64,000 nucleotides of DNA, taken from positions 10,888 through 74,887 of the forward strand of contig CAZMNW010000019.1 in the NCBI GenBank assembly GCA_964567755.1. The letters are read 5' to 3'. Below are positions 23,410-34,803 of this stretch, in pieces. The position numbers were made by a program, and so were the translations under genes. Position 1 is the stretch's first letter. Each line of letters opens with the position of its first letter. This DNA is from DASRJW01 sp964567755. Lineage in GTDB: Bacteria; Krumholzibacteriota; Krumholzibacteriia; G020349025. The notes below the pieces were generated by a model. The model made no database searches and had not been told where the DNA came from. It worked only from the letters and a program-made list of their open reading frames with translations.

Positions 23410-26400
23410 TCACGCGGCGGGCGCCACACGTGGCACCCGGGCGCCTTCGGCTTCGGCCTCGTTGCGTGCTCGCGCGCGCTGCGGTTTCGTGTAGCGCGCC
23501 AGCTGCGCATAGACCACCGGCACGACCACGAGGGTGAGGAAGGTCGAGAAGAACAGGCCGCCGACGACCGCGATGCCGAGCGGACGGCGCGCCTCCGCTC
23601 CAGCCCCAAGACCGATGGCGATCGGCAGCACGCCGAAGATGGTGGTGAAACTGGTCATGAGGATCGGGCGCATGCGAATCTTGGAGGCCTGCACGACCGC
23701 GTCGAGGAGCTCGTGACCGCGCGAGCGCAGCTGGTTCGAGTACTCGACGATGAGGATGGCGTTCTTGGTCACCAGACCCACCAGCATGATGAGTCCGATC
23801 TGCGAATAGATGTTGAGGCTCTGCCGGAAGACATAGAGCGTGAGCAACGCGCCGACCAGCGCCAGCGGCACCGACAGCAGAATGGTGAACGGGTGCACGA
23901 AGCTCTCGAACTGCGCCGCCAGCACCAGGTAGATGAAGACCACCGCGAACACGAAAGTGAAATAGAGCTTGCCGCTCGATTCGCGGAACTCGCGCGACTG
24001 CCCGGCGAGGTCCTGCTTGATCGTCTGCGGCAGCGACGCCTCGGCGATGCGATCGAGATCCGTGAGCGCTTGCCCGAGGCTAAAGCCCGGCGCCAGGTTG
24101 GCGGACAACGTCGCCGAGCGCAAGCGGTTGAAATGGTTGAGCTCCTTCGGGCTCACGGTCTCGCGCACCTGCACCACGTTCGCGAGCTGCACCAATCCCC
24201 CCGTGCCGCGCAAGTAGATGCCCTCGATGGCATCGGGCGTCGCGCGCTGCGTCGGGCGCATCTGCGCGATGACGTCGTACTGCTTCGAGCCGCGCTTGAA
24301 ATCGGTCACCACGCGCCCGCCGAGGAAGGTCTCGAGCGTCGTCCCGATGTCGCTCACCGAAACACCGAGCTGCGCGGCGCGATCGCGGTCGATGCCGATG
24401 TCGAGTTGTGGTTTGTTGAGTCGCAGATCCGAATCGAGATTGACCAGATAGCCGAGCTTGCTGGCCTCGCCGATCATGGACCGCACGGCTCCCTGGAGCT
24501 CGTCGTAGGTGTCGCCCTGCAGCACGTACTCGACCTGCGAGGACGCGAAGCGCCCGCCCAGGCTCGGCGGGTTGATGACGAAGGCGAGGACTCCGGGGAT
24601 GGAAAAGAGCTGGGGGAAGAGCTCCTGCACCAGCTGCTGCTGCGACTTGTCGCGCTCGCCGCGTGGCTTAAGACGCAGAAACACGAAGCCGTCGGTCACG
24701 CGGCCCGGCCCGCCGAAGCCGAGACCGGTGGCGGTGAACAGACCCGCGCGTTCCGGCAGCGGCAAGAGCCTGCGTTCTACCTCACGCATGTAGGTGTCGG
24801 TGTAATCCAAGGTCGCGCCCTCCGGCGCCAGCACGATGCCGAAGGCGATGCCGCGGTCCTCCACCGGCACGAACTCGCGCGGCAGCAGGCGGAAGATCCA
24901 CACCGCACCGCCGACCAACAGGATGGCGATGGCAATGACCGCCGCAGGGCGGCGCAACGCCAGGTCGAGCAGCCTGCCGTAGCTCTCGTGCAGGAGGCGG
25001 AAGAAGTTGTCGAAGCTGCGTGTCGCCCAGTTGCTGCTGCCACCGTAGAGCGGCTTGAGGAAGCGCGAGCACAGCATCGGTGACAGCGAGAGCGCCACGA
25101 ATCCGGAAATCGCCACCGACACCGCCACGCACAGGCCGAATTCCTTGAACAGCTTGCCGACGTTGCCGGTCAAGAACGCCACCGGCACGAACACTGCCAC
25201 CAAGGCGATGGTCGTGGCCAGCACCGCGAAGCCGATTTCACGCGAGCCGTCGAGCGCCGCTTGCCGGCGCGGCTTCCCCATCTCCATGTGGCGGTAGACG
25301 TTCTCCAGCACCACGATCGCATCGTCGACAACGAGACCGATGGCGAGCACCAAGGCCAGCAAAGTCAGGATGTTGACGGTGAATCCCATGAAGTAGGCCA
25401 CCGCGAAGGTGCCGATGATGGAGGTCGGGATGGCGACGGCCGGAATCATCGTCGCCCGGATGCTCTTGAGGAAGGCCAGGATCACCAAGATGACGAGACC
25501 GGTGCCGAGGAGGAGCGTCCCCCAGACCTCGTCGAGAGACTGCTGGATGAAGGTGGAGGAATCGTAGGCGACATCGAGGCGCATGCCATCGGGAAGCTGC
25601 GCCCCGAGCTGCGGCAGCGCCGCGCGCACTTCACTCGCGACATCCAAGGTGCTCGCCTTCGACTGTTTGGCCACGCCGAGGCCGATGGCGGGCTGGCCGT
25701 TGTAGCGCGCCACAGTGCGATCGTCCTCGGCACCGAGCGTGACCTCGGCAATGTCCGCCAGGCGGACGATCTGGCTGCCGCTCTGGGCGATGACGAGGGC
25801 GGCGAACTCGCCGGTGCTGGCCACTTCGCCACGCGTCCGCACCGCGAACTCGCGCTGGCTGCCCTCGACTCGGCCGCCGGGGATCTCGGCGTTCTCGGCC
25901 CGGATGGCACGCTCCACATCTTGCGTCGTGAGCCCGTGTGCAGCCATGCGCTGCGGATCGAGCCACACGCGCATGGCGTAGCGCCGTTCGCCGCCGATGA
26001 ACACCGAACCCACGCCGGGCAGGCGCTGGATGCGCTCTTTCAGCACCAAGTCCGCCAGCTCCGACAGCTCGAGCTGCGAATGCCGCGTGCTCGACAGCGC
26101 CAGCCACAGGATGGGTTGCGCGTCGACGTCCACCTTGGAGACGATGGGATCGTCGGCCTCGCGCGGCAGCACGCCACGCACGCGCGCGACGCGATCGCGC
26201 ACGTCGTTGGCCGCTTCGTTGTGGTCTCGACCCTGCTCGAACTCGACGGTGATCACCGCGCCCTGTTCACGGCTGGACGACGTGATCGTCTTCACGCCCT
26301 CGAGCGTCGACAGCTGTTCCTCGATGACCTCGGTGATCTCGGTTTCGACGACGCTGGGACTGGCGCCGCGGTAGAAGGCGGTGATGGAGACGATCGGCGG

Positions 26401-26523
26401 GTCGATGTCCGGATACTCGCGCACTGGCAGGCGCAGGAGTGAGATCACGCCCAGCAGCAAAATCGCCAGACTCATCACGGTGGCGAGCACCGGTCGCTCG
26501 ATGGAGATCTCGCTCAGCTTCAT
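23410..26523 (-). CDS. RND-type multidrug efflux pump inner-membrane subunit
   Basis: The 1037-residue protein is full length for the HAE-1/AcrB family. It begins MKLSEISIERPVLATVMSLA with TM1, then shows the porter domain, a second TM block with 'GLVVDDAIVVLENVYRHME' (proton-relay Asp-Asp) and the second half ending with 'NAILIVEYSNQLR' and 'LGIAVVGGLFFSTFLTLVVV'. It exports hydrophobic compounds with the membrane fusion protein and TolC-type channel encoded upstream, coupled by ATGA at 26520. The lack of a specificity marker leaves the substrates unknown. Confidence 0.95.
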   Translation of the reverse strand: MKLSEISIERPVLATVMSLAILLLGVISLLRLPVREYPDIDPPIVSITAFYRGASPSVVETEITEVIEEQLSTLEGVKTITSSSREQGAVITVEFEQGRDHNEAANDVRDRVARVRGVLPREADDPIVSKVDVDAQPILWLALSSTRHSQLELSELADLVLKERIQRLPGVGSVFIGGERRYAMRVWLDPQRMAAHGLTTQDVERAIRAENAEIPGGRVEGSQREFAVRTRGEVASTGEFAALVIAQSGSQIVRLADIAEVTLGAEDDRTVARYNGQPAIGLGVAKQSKASTLDVASEVRAALPQLGAQLPDGMRLDVAYDSSTFIQQSLDEVWGTLLLGTGLVILVILAFLKSIRATMIPAVAIPTSIIGTFAVAYFMGFTVNILTLLALVLAIGLVVDDAIVVLENVYRHMEMGKPRRQAALDGSREIGFAVLATTIALVAVFVPVAFLTGNVGKLFKEFGLCVAVSVAISGFVALSLSPMLCSRFLKPLYGGSSNWATRSFDNFFRLLHESYGRLLDLALRRPAAVIAIAILLVGGAVWIFRLLPREFVPVEDRGIAFGIVLAPEGATLDYTDTYMREVERRLLPLPERAGLFTATGLGFGGPGRVTDGFVFLRLKPRGERDKSQQQLVQELFPQLFSIPGVLAFVINPPSLGGRFASSQVEYVLQGDTYDELQGAVRSMIGEASKLGYLVNLDSDLRLNKPQLDIGIDRDRAAQLGVSVSDIGTTLETFLGGRVVTDFKRGSKQYDVIAQMRPTQRATPDAIEGIYLRGTGGLVQLANVVQVRETVSPKELNHFNRLRSATLSANLAPGFSLGQALTDLDRIAEASLPQTIKQDLAGQSREFRESSGKLYFTFVFAVVFIYLVLAAQFESFVHPFTILLSVPLALVGALLTLYVFRQSLNIYSQIGLIMLVGLVTKNAILIVEYSNQLRSRGHELLDAVVQASKIRMRPILMTSFTTIFGVLPIAIGLGAGAEARRPLGIAVVGGLFFSTFLTLVVVPVVYAQLARYTKPQRARARNEAEAEGARVPRVAPAA

Positions 26524-27623
26524 GGCGTCCTCTTGCTCGAGCCGTCACCGGCCGCGGCGGCCGCGATCGGCATGGCCCTGGCTCCGTCGAACAGCTTTTG
26601 GTGACCCGCGCGCACCACCTGCTGCCCGGGCTCCAGGCCCGACAGCACTTCGACCACGTCGGCGAGTCGGGTGCCGAGCACGACCGGTGCGCGCGCCACC
26701 GTGCTGTCCGCCTTCCACACGTACACGAGCGCCTGGTCGCCCTCGACGAACACGGCCTCGGAGGGCACGGTGAGCGCCAGCTGTCGCTCCGCCAGCACCG
26801 CTTCCACATCCGCCGACATTCCAGCCCGGAACTTGCCGCCGGGGTTGGCGACGCGCGCGATGATGCGCACGCTGCGGAGCGCTGGATCTAGCGCCGGCTC
26901 GACGACGTCGATCGCGCCCTCGAGCGCGTAGTCGGGATACGCCGTCGTCGACACGCTGACACGCACCCCAGGGATCAGAATCGGGACGTAGCGTTCCGGG
27001 GCCCAAAAGATCACGCGGATCTCGTCGATGCGCGATAGATCGGTGATCGCCTGACCGGCGCGGAGAAATGCACCTGGGCTCACGCGTCGCGACCCCACGA
27101 CGCCGGCGAAGGGCGCTGTTATGCGCGTCTTGTCATGTCGGGCTTGCGCTACCGCCAGGTTCGCCTCCGCCACCTTGAGCGCGGCGAGGGCGTCGTCCAA
27201 ATCCTGCGGCGTGCCGGCCTTCTGTGCCACGACGCTGGCCACACGCTCGTGCGTCACGCGCATTTGATCGCGCAGTGCCTCAGCGCGCGCCATCTCGGCG
27301 CTGGACGTTGCATCGTCGAGCTGGGCCAGGAGATCCCCGGCGCCAACCCCGGCGCCTTCCCGGAACGGCAGAGATTCGACGATGGCATCGATCTCGGCCA
27401 CGACCTCGATGGCGTCGCCGGCTTCAATGCTGCCCACGGCCGCGAAGCGATCGGCAATCGGACCCTGCACGACCGGCGCGGTTTCGACCGGCATCGGCGG
27501 CGGCGCGAATTGCGCCTGTTGTTGCTGCGCGCAACCGGCGATGCAGGCGACCCAAGTCGCGAGCAACCCAAGATCTCTTGCACTCACTCGATTCACCTTT
27601 CGCTGCATGGCGTCTGTGCTCAT
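26520..27623 (-). CDS. RND efflux membrane fusion lipoprotein
   Basis: The 367-residue periplasmic adaptor has an N-terminal lipobox CIAGC (Cys near residue 31), a lipoyl/barrel-sandwich half ('AGDAIEVVAEIDAIVESL'), a helical hairpin (about residues 105-165) and the second lipoyl half 'TRITAPFAGVVGSRRVSPGA'. A beta-barrel and membrane-proximal domain follow. It links the RND pump to the outer-membrane channel. The start ATG 27623 overlaps the stop of the channel gene and its own stop overlaps the pump gene, so the complex is co-translated. Confidence 0.93.
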   Translation of the reverse strand: MSTDAMQRKVNRVSARDLGLLATWVACIAGCAQQQQAQFAPPPMPVETAPVVQGPIADRFAAVGSIEAGDAIEVVAEIDAIVESLPFREGAGVGAGDLLAQLDDATSSAEMARAEALRDQMRVTHERVASVVAQKAGTPQDLDDALAALKVAEANLAVAQARHDKTRITAPFAGVVGSRRVSPGAFLRAGQAITDLSRIDEIRVIFWAPERYVPILIPGVRVSVSTTAYPDYALEGAIDVVEPALDPALRSVRIIARVANPGGKFRAGMSADVEAVLAERQLALTVPSEAVFVEGDQALVYVWKADSTVARAPVVLGTRLADVVEVLSGLEPGQQVVRAGHQKLFDGARAMPIAAAAAGDGSSKRTP

Positions 27624-29209
27624 GGCGACGACGGCGGCGGCGGAAAGTGCCCCGCGGTCAACAGCCGCAGCGCTGCGGCCGACTTGGCGGCGCGGACGAG
27701 AGCCTGCGAATACCGCTGCTGTGCCGTGGCCACGTCGTCGGCCAGGCGCACGACCTCGAACGCCGTCTTCCGGCCATTCTGGTACTCCAGCAGACCGATG
27801 CGCGTCTGCTCGAGCGACGCGACGACGCCGCGGCGGGCGGCGGCGACGCGCGGCGCGGCGTTCGTGAGCTCGCGCTGGCGGTTGCGCACATTCTCCTCCA
27901 GCTCGCGCTCGACTGCGACCAGCTGACTTTCGGCGAGCTCCACCTCGGCACGCAAACGGTCGCGTTCACCGCGCCCGGCACGCAGCCCCAACGGCAGCGT
28001 GAGACGCAGCCCCAGACTCCAGGTGGGGAAATCGCGCCCGAGGACCTGACTCCACGAGTCACTGCCGCTACGACTCGTCTGCAACGTATCCCCTTCGAGG
28101 GGTGTGCCCGCGAGCCCGTTGCCCCCCAGTGACCCCACCAGTTCCAATTCCGGCAACGCATCCCAGCTCGCTCCGCGTTCGAGAGCACGCAGTGCGGCGA
28201 TCCGACTCTGCACCACCTGCAGGTCATGGTTATGCGCGAGCGCGAGAGCGACGACCGAATCCGTCGGCGCGACGGGAAACACGAGCGGCGGCTCCTGCGT
28301 GGGACGAAACGTCGACAAGCCGAGTTCCGGGCGTTGGCCGATGACGGTGGCCAAGCGATCCGAGATGGCGCCGAGCAGTTCCTCGCGATCGAGAACCGCC
28401 TGGTCTTCTTGTGCCAGGAACACCTCGGAATTGGCGACATCGTCGGGACCTGTAACACCGATGCGCCCGCGTAGGCGCGTTTCCTCCACCAGCTGCGCGG
28501 CGCGATCCCGGATCAGGCGCTCCACCGCGAGATCACGCTCGGCGGCGTACAGATCCCAGAACAGTTGCTCGACCGTGGCACGCACGGCGAGCACCGTGCT
28601 CTCGTAGCGCGACTCGGCGGCGTCCAGCTCGCGCTCGGCAAAGGAGAGCGGCGCACGCGCGGCCGGTCCGAACCCCTTGAGCAACGGCTGTGTGAGCTCG
28701 ATCCGACCGTCGGCAACGTACTTTGGAACGAGTGTCTCGTAGCTGGAGTTGGTCTCGAGCCGCCGGCTTAGGATGGCGGCTTCGATCTCGGTGCCGGTTC
28801 GCCAGCGCATACGCGCGCCGGCCGAGGTCGCGCGCTCCTCTGTATCCAGGACCGGGGCCCCGGCGAAGGGCGATGTAGTCGGGGTGTGGTCGCCGAATGC
28901 GTCATAGCTCGCGAACACTTCCGGGTCGAACCCACCCTTTTCCCGCCGCACGGCTCCCTTTGCGGCGCGCAATCCCGCTTCCGCCTCGCGGATCGTGGTC
29001 GCTTGCACGAGCGCCGCGTTCACCGCCGCTTCCAGGTCGAGTCGGGTCCCCGGCAACCTGGCGATTAGAGCCGCGAGCACGCTGTCCGGGGACGAGTCGA
29101 ATGGCCTTTGCTCGGGTGCTTGCGCCAAGGCCAGCCCCGACGTCAAGCCGGTAAAGACGGCGATCCCCTGACACACGCGCGGGATCCGCGCGTTGGACGT
29201 CCAGCCCAT
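27620..29209 (-). CDS. TolC-family outer-membrane efflux channel
   Basis: The ATG at 29209 lies 5 bases after GGAGG and gives 529 residues, with a signal peptide ending LALAQA. The protein has two outer-membrane-factor repeats with long coiled coils, for example 'LSFAERELDAAESRYEST' and 'ELAESQLVAVERELEENVRN', and the barrel segments 'GRIELTQPLLKGFG' and 'WSLGLRLTLPLGLRAGRGE'. It forms the trimeric exit duct for the RND system. The C-terminal tail is Pro-rich. It is first in the operon tolC-MFP-RND. Confidence 0.92.
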   Translation of the reverse strand: MGWTSNARIPRVCQGIAVFTGLTSGLALAQAPEQRPFDSSPDSVLAALIARLPGTRLDLEAAVNAALVQATTIREAEAGLRAAKGAVRREKGGFDPEVFASYDAFGDHTPTTSPFAGAPVLDTEERATSAGARMRWRTGTEIEAAILSRRLETNSSYETLVPKYVADGRIELTQPLLKGFGPAARAPLSFAERELDAAESRYESTVLAVRATVEQLFWDLYAAERDLAVERLIRDRAAQLVEETRLRGRIGVTGPDDVANSEVFLAQEDQAVLDREELLGAISDRLATVIGQRPELGLSTFRPTQEPPLVFPVAPTDSVVALALAHNHDLQVVQSRIAALRALERGASWDALPELELVGSLGGNGLAGTPLEGDTLQTSRSGSDSWSQVLGRDFPTWSLGLRLTLPLGLRAGRGERDRLRAEVELAESQLVAVERELEENVRNRQRELTNAAPRVAAARRGVVASLEQTRIGLLEYQNGRKTAFEVVRLADDVATAQQRYSQALVRAAKSAAALRLLTAGHFPPPPSSP

Positions 29210-29242
29210 GCACGCCTCCGGGAAACTACGGATCGGCCATGA

Positions 29243-29271
29243 AGAGTAATCAACGGCAAGGCCGGAATCAA
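29243..29271 (-). promoter_or_regulatory. Promoter of the efflux operon
   Basis: On the minus strand TTGATT (29271-29266) and TACTCT (29248-29243) are separated by 17 bases, about 35 bases before the channel start. Confidence 0.6.
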
Positions 29272-29383
29272 TCCGGTGGCGGGCGACGGCCGGAGACGAT
29301 GTGGAGACATCGGCGCGGGAGGCCCTGGGAGCGCCGGACGCGCCGCCCGGGCGGAGATTCAAGGCTGCAGGGCACGCGCTGCA

Positions 29384-30822
<1,439 letters not shown>

Positions 30823-30826
<4 letters not shown>

Positions 30827-33159
30827 GATGTTGCCTCCGGTTCTTCCGGCGCTGGCAGGCTCACCGTGAAGCACGTGCCCGCCTTGGGGTCACTGGTGAA
30901 GCTCAGGTGCCCGCCATGGCTCTCGACGATTTTCTTTGCGATCGGCAATCCCAGCCCGGTGCCGATGTCGGGTTTCGTAGTGAAGAACATCGAAAACACG
31001 TGCTCCCGAATGTCCGGCGGAATTCCGGGGCCGTTGTCTTCGATGTGGATGCGATAGGCGCCGGCGCGCACACCATTGCCCTTGGACGCGCGCTCGACTT
31101 GGATCGCGACACGCCCGCCTTCGGGCGCCGCCTCGATGGCGTTGTTGATGATGTTCTGCAAGGCCTCGCGCAGCTTGCGGCGGTCGACGACGAGCGGCGG
31201 CAGCGGCCGCTCGCATTCGAGAACGACGCGAACATGCTTTTGGCTCAGGCGCTGATTGGCGTAGGTGAGTGCCTCGTCGAGGAGATCCTTGAGGTCGCAC
31301 GGCGCCTTCTGCAACTGCGGGTCGGCACCGAACTGGCGCAGGTCGTCCATCTTGCGGTGGAGGCTGTCGATCTCGCGCACCATGTTGGCAATGGCGCGGT
31401 TTCCCGGACCATTCGGTGCGATCTCTTCGCGAATGTTTTCGACATACAGCCGCAGGCCGCCGAGCGAGTTGCGGATTTCGTGGCCGAGCTTGGCGGCGAT
31501 CTCTCCCACTGCCGCCAGCCGCGCCCGGCGCGCTTCCTCCTGTGCCCGCAACACCTGCTCGGTGACGTCGTCGAAGGTGAGCACGTAGCACGGGAGATCC
31601 GCGAGCGGCGGCAAGCGCAGCAACGCCGGGTCGACCAGCGCCACATCGAGAGCGAAGGTGCGCTCGATTTCGCCGGCACGCGAGGGCACCGCGACGCGCG
31701 TGCTGCGCGGCGTCGCATTGTTCTCGGCTCCGGCATCGTGGCTGCCGCGCATCACCTGCCCCAGGAGCTCGAGCATCGCCGGGCTGACCGCGAAGAGTTC
31801 GCGCACGTGCTGTCCATGCAGGGCCTCGCCGCTTCGGCCGAGCAGCTCGGCCGCGCGTGGGTTGTGGCGCATGACCATGCCGTAGCGATCGGCGACGATG
31901 AGTCCGCCGGCGATGTTCATGAGCACGAGATCGTCGTAGCGCCGCAGCAGACGCATTTCTTCCATGTGGTGCTTGGCGCGCCAGCGGAACCCGTACACCG
32001 GAAACACCGCTGCTCCCCAGGTGAATGCGACGACGGGCAACATGAAGGGCAACCAGACGTTGGCGCCAATGAACAGCGCCTTCTCCACCAGGAAATACGC
32101 CACCACGATGCCGAACCCAAGCACAACCCCGCGCCAGGATGGCAAGCGCACCATGCCCAGTGCCCCCACGAGCAAGATCGACCAGGTGAGGAAGAAACGT
32201 GACCAGCGCCCGACGCATACAATGGTGTCGTTCGACAGGATCGTCTGCAGGGCCTCGGCGAGTACTTCGATGTCGGCCACTCGGCCACCCAGTGGCACGC
32301 TGTGCGCCTCCGCGACCCCACGTGCCGTGGTGGCGACGAGCACGATCCGTGGCACCGGCGCGGCCAAGGCCTCCGGCACCAAGGCCGAGCGTCGCGCATC
32401 CGCAGGACGCTCCCTGTAGTTCACCAACACACGTCCCTGATCGTCGACGGGAATGCGCCGCACGACGCGGCCCGCGCGCACGAGATCGAGGGAGCGGCCC
32501 GGGTGCAACCGTGCCTCGCAGAGCCGAACCCCATCGTGCGCGCCGACAAGCTGCAACAAGAATGTCGGGTAGAGTTCGCCGTCCTTTTCGAACACCAACG
32601 GCAAGCGGCGGACGACGCCGTCGTTGTCGCCGGCGCATTCGATCGCCCCGACGCGCACGCGCGCGGACGCGCCCGGGTCATCGAACTGCAGGGGTCGCAG
32701 ATCGAACCCCGTGAGGCCATACGTGATTTGTTCGTCCGCCTTCCCCGAACGCATGCCGACGACGACGCTCGCGCCCGCCGGCATCTTGGGCCCCTCGCGA
32801 CCGGTCGTGGTCTGCAGAACCTGCTGGAACAGCGAGGTTGCCACCGGGTGCCACCGCGGCAACTCGATCCCCACGACACCGTTGGCCGCCGTGTGGCTGG
32901 CGACGATCGCCGACAGAGTCGAGGTGATGCGCCCGGCGTCCGCTCCGCTTTGTAAGGCCAAGGTGAGATCCTCGTCGCCGAGCACAAGAGTCCGGACCGA
33001 AGAGCGCGGTGTCGGCTCGTCGAGGCGATCGCGAACCCACATGCGCACGTCGAGGGTCTTGAGCTCGAAGACTTCGAGCGGGCCCCAGGGCAGAAGGGTG
33101 ATGCTGGCGAGCAATCCGGAGGCGACGATGCAAAAAAGATACTGTCGAGGATGGATCAT
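30823..33159 (-). CDS. CHASE2-PAS membrane histidine kinase
   Basis: The ATG at 33159 lies 5 bases after TTGGAG and gives 778 residues. An N-terminal TM helix precedes an extracytoplasmic CHASE2 sensor (about 30-355), followed by three TM helices (about 365-440, e.g. WSILLVGALGMVRL). A PAS domain ('IAGGLIVADRYGMVMRHNPRAA') leads to HisKA with LGHEIRNSLGG (phospho-acceptor His560). The HATPase domain has NAIEAAPEGG, EDNGPGIPP and GTGLGLPIAKKI. CHASE2 senses an unknown external signal. The partner NtrC-type regulator is translationally coupled downstream. A sigma54-like promoter lies about 80 bases upstream. Confidence 0.93.
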
Positions 33160-33239
33160 GCCGGCTCCAAGACAAACGAGCACCCGCGTACTCTCCCCGC
33201 GGGCTTGGTTCGATGCCCTGCCACCAACCTCGATGCATC

Positions 33240-33255
33240 GCAACGGTCGTACCAA
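33240..33255 (-). promoter_or_regulatory. Sigma54-type promoter upstream of the CHASE2 kinase/NtrC pair
   Basis: On the minus strand TTGGTACGACCGTTGC fits the -24/-12 consensus TTGGCACG-N4-TTGC with one mismatch and correct GG-to-GC spacing. It lies about 80 bases before the kinase start at 33159, consistent with autoactivation by the encoded NtrC-type regulator. Confidence 0.55.
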
Positions 33256-33682
33256 ATCACGCCGGGAACCCAGTTCCAAAGCATTTTGTAACCTATTTTT
33301 CTACAGCGGTTTACAGGTTGAGCTCGGGAACGCTCCGAGCCAGACCTCGCCTCGCTTCCCGGCGTTGTATCACGATCATACGGCGGTCGCAGCGCTTCCG
33401 ATACACGCTGCGGGTTAGGGGGCACCCGGATCCTCGCGCGCGAAGCCAGTCTCAATCGACCAAAGTCGTGCGTTATCAACTCGCTTGCCGCGCCGCTTCG
33501 AAAACTACCGCAAGGCCGAAAAGGGCTTCTGCAAAGAAGGCACGATGCATGCGAACGCAGTAACTCAGGATGGCGTGCAGGCAGAGGAGCCGGGCGTCAC
33601 TGAACGAAAGTCGAAATGGCGGTGGCGCCCGCTCCTCAAAGGCAAGCGATCCGTGACCCGAGCACGCATCGACGAGTTCTCC
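33256..33682. other. Non-coding stretch between the divergent kinase and SUMF1 genes
   Basis: No convincing gene. It contains an AT-rich patch (33283-33315) and a hairpin GCTCGG/CCGAGC around 33321-33339. A short frame from ATG 33545 shows no recognisable protein features. Confidence 0.5.
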
Positions 33683-33786
33683 GCCGTTGCGCGCCCCTCT
33701 TCCCGGCGTGGCTTGTCGCCACGGACATAAAGCCTGTGGGGGGAGTGGCAGGCAAGCCCAACCTGCGGTCCAGGGGCGCCAACGGC
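33683..33786 (+). ncRNA. Candidate structured RNA (riboswitch-like leader or small RNA)
   Basis: Nested pairings close a compact fold: GCCGTT (33683-33688) with AACGGC (33781-33786), and CGCCCCT (33692-33698) with AGGGGCG (33772-33778). Inside are a hairpin CGTGGC/GCCACG with loop TTGTC (33707-33723), GGAC/GTCC (33723-33726 with 33768-33771) and a hairpin GCAGG/CCTGC with a 9-base loop (33748-33766). An intrinsic terminator follows 25 bases later and a coding start at 33942. It matches no RNA class I can recall. It could instead be a small independent RNA. Confidence 0.4.
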
Positions 33787-33810
33787 TTTCAAATGCTCCG
33801 CTTCTCGCCT

Positions 33811-33846
33811 CGCGAGCCGGCCCACCGGCTCGCGTTCTATTATTCC
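33811..33846 (+). terminator. Rho-independent terminator
   Basis: A perfect 10-bp stem CGCGAGCCGG (33811-33820) with CCGGCTCGCG (33825-33834), loop CCCA, is followed by TTCTATTATT. It ends no protein gene on this strand, so it terminates a non-coding transcript or acts as an attenuator ahead of 33942. Confidence 0.8.
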
Positions 33847-33881
33847 ACCGCGTCGCAGTCGAACCCCGCCCCTACCGGGAG

Positions 33882-33887
33882 TAGAAT
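33882..33887 (+). promoter_or_regulatory. Possible -10 element for the SUMF1 gene
   Basis: TAGAAT lies about 55 bases before the TTG start. The expected -35 position has no good match, so this is tentative. Confidence 0.3.
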
Positions 33888-33941
33888 TGCGCCGAACGCC
33901 TTGGTCTTGCGAAGGCCCCACATTTTCCTGGAGGAGACTGC

Positions 33942-34799
33942 TTGTCTCTGCATCGCTTCGTTCGACGCTGGATGCGCTCCACGCAACTTGCATGGATCTC
34001 GTTTGTTGCCGGGTCCACCTGGCTGCTCGGTTGCAGCGGCACTTCCAAACCCGCCGCACACGAAACGATGCTCGAAGGCATGCTGCTCGTCCCCGCCGGC
34101 GAGTTCCTCATGGGGCTCGACGCAGGCGCCAGTGCCACGGACGAGAGTCCGCAGCATCGCGTGTGGCTCGGGGACTACTCCATCGACCGTACCGAGGTGA
34201 CGAACGCCGAGTTCAAGACCTTTTGTGATGCGACCGAGCGGATCTACCCCAACAACCCCTCTTGGGAGGAAGGTTACTTTCTCGCCAAGCCGGAGCATCC
34301 GGTCGTCGGCATCACCTGGGAACAAGCGCGCGCCTACTGCGACTGGGCAGGCAAGCGACTGCCATCCGAGGCAGAATGGGAAAAAGCCGCGCGCGGAACA
34401 GACGGGCGTCTGTATCCCTGGGGAAATGCCTGGGACCCGGAGCGAGTCAATGTCTGGGGCGACACGAGCGGAGCCGATCGCTTTCGCCGCACCGCCCCTG
34501 TGGGCAGCTTCCCCAAAGGGCAAAGCCCGTACGGGGCGCTCGACATGATCGGAAATGTGTGGGAGTGGTGCTACGATTGGTTCGACGAGCTCTACTACGC
34601 GCGCGCACCTGCGCGGGACCCGCGCGGACCGAGCAAGCCCGCGACGTTTCGCGTCGTGCGCGGTGGCGGGTTCTCCAGTCCGCGGCTCCCGACGGGCGAC
34701 ACGGTGGTGGCGAATCGGAGCAAGAACGTTCCGACGCAGCCCATCGATCGCTTGGGCTGCCGGTGCGCCTGGTCGAAGGGGTTCAAGAAGAAACGGTGA
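33942..34799 (+). CDS. SUMF1/FGE-type domain lipoprotein
   Basis: The TTG at 33942 is chosen because GGAGGAG lies 5 bases upstream. The 285-residue product has a lipobox LLGC (Cys31) and a formylglycine-generating-enzyme-like domain: MLLVPAGEFLMGL, 'DRTEVTNAEFKTFC', ITWEQARAYCDWAGKRLPSE, 'ALDMIGNVWEWCYDW' and FRVVRGGGF. The C-terminal LGCRCAW retains the RCA position, but the usual FGE Cys pair is not clearly present. Most such stand-alone proteins are C-type-lectin-fold binding proteins rather than sulfatase activators. A secreted dehydrogenase-like gene follows after 4 bases. Confidence 0.85.
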   Translation: MSLHRFVRRWMRSTQLAWISFVAGSTWLLGCSGTSKPAAHETMLEGMLLVPAGEFLMGLDAGASATDESPQHRVWLGDYSIDRTEVTNAEFKTFCDATERIYPNNPSWEEGYFLAKPEHPVVGITWEQARAYCDWAGKRLPSEAEWEKAARGTDGRLYPWGNAWDPERVNVWGDTSGADRFRRTAPVGSFPKGQSPYGALDMIGNVWEWCYDWFDELYYARAPARDPRGPSKPATFRVVRGGGFSSPRLPTGDTVVANRSKNVPTQPIDRLGCRCAWSKGFKKKR

Positions 34800-34803
34800 G
34801 GCG

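Noticed and set aside
23332..25083. Plus-strand frame of 583 codons opposite the RND gene
   Set aside because: It is rich in Arg/His/Glu with no motif, typical of antisense high-GC frames.
33485..33730. Short frame (81 codons) in the kinase-SUMF1 intergenic region
   Set aside because: No family features, and its 3' end overlaps the candidate RNA fold. A start at 33545 has an AAGAAGG-like site, so it is not excluded, only unsupported.
33240..33945. tmRNA, RNase P RNA, SRP RNA or GEMM riboswitch in the long intergenic gap
   Set aside because: Their conserved core sequences were looked for and not found.
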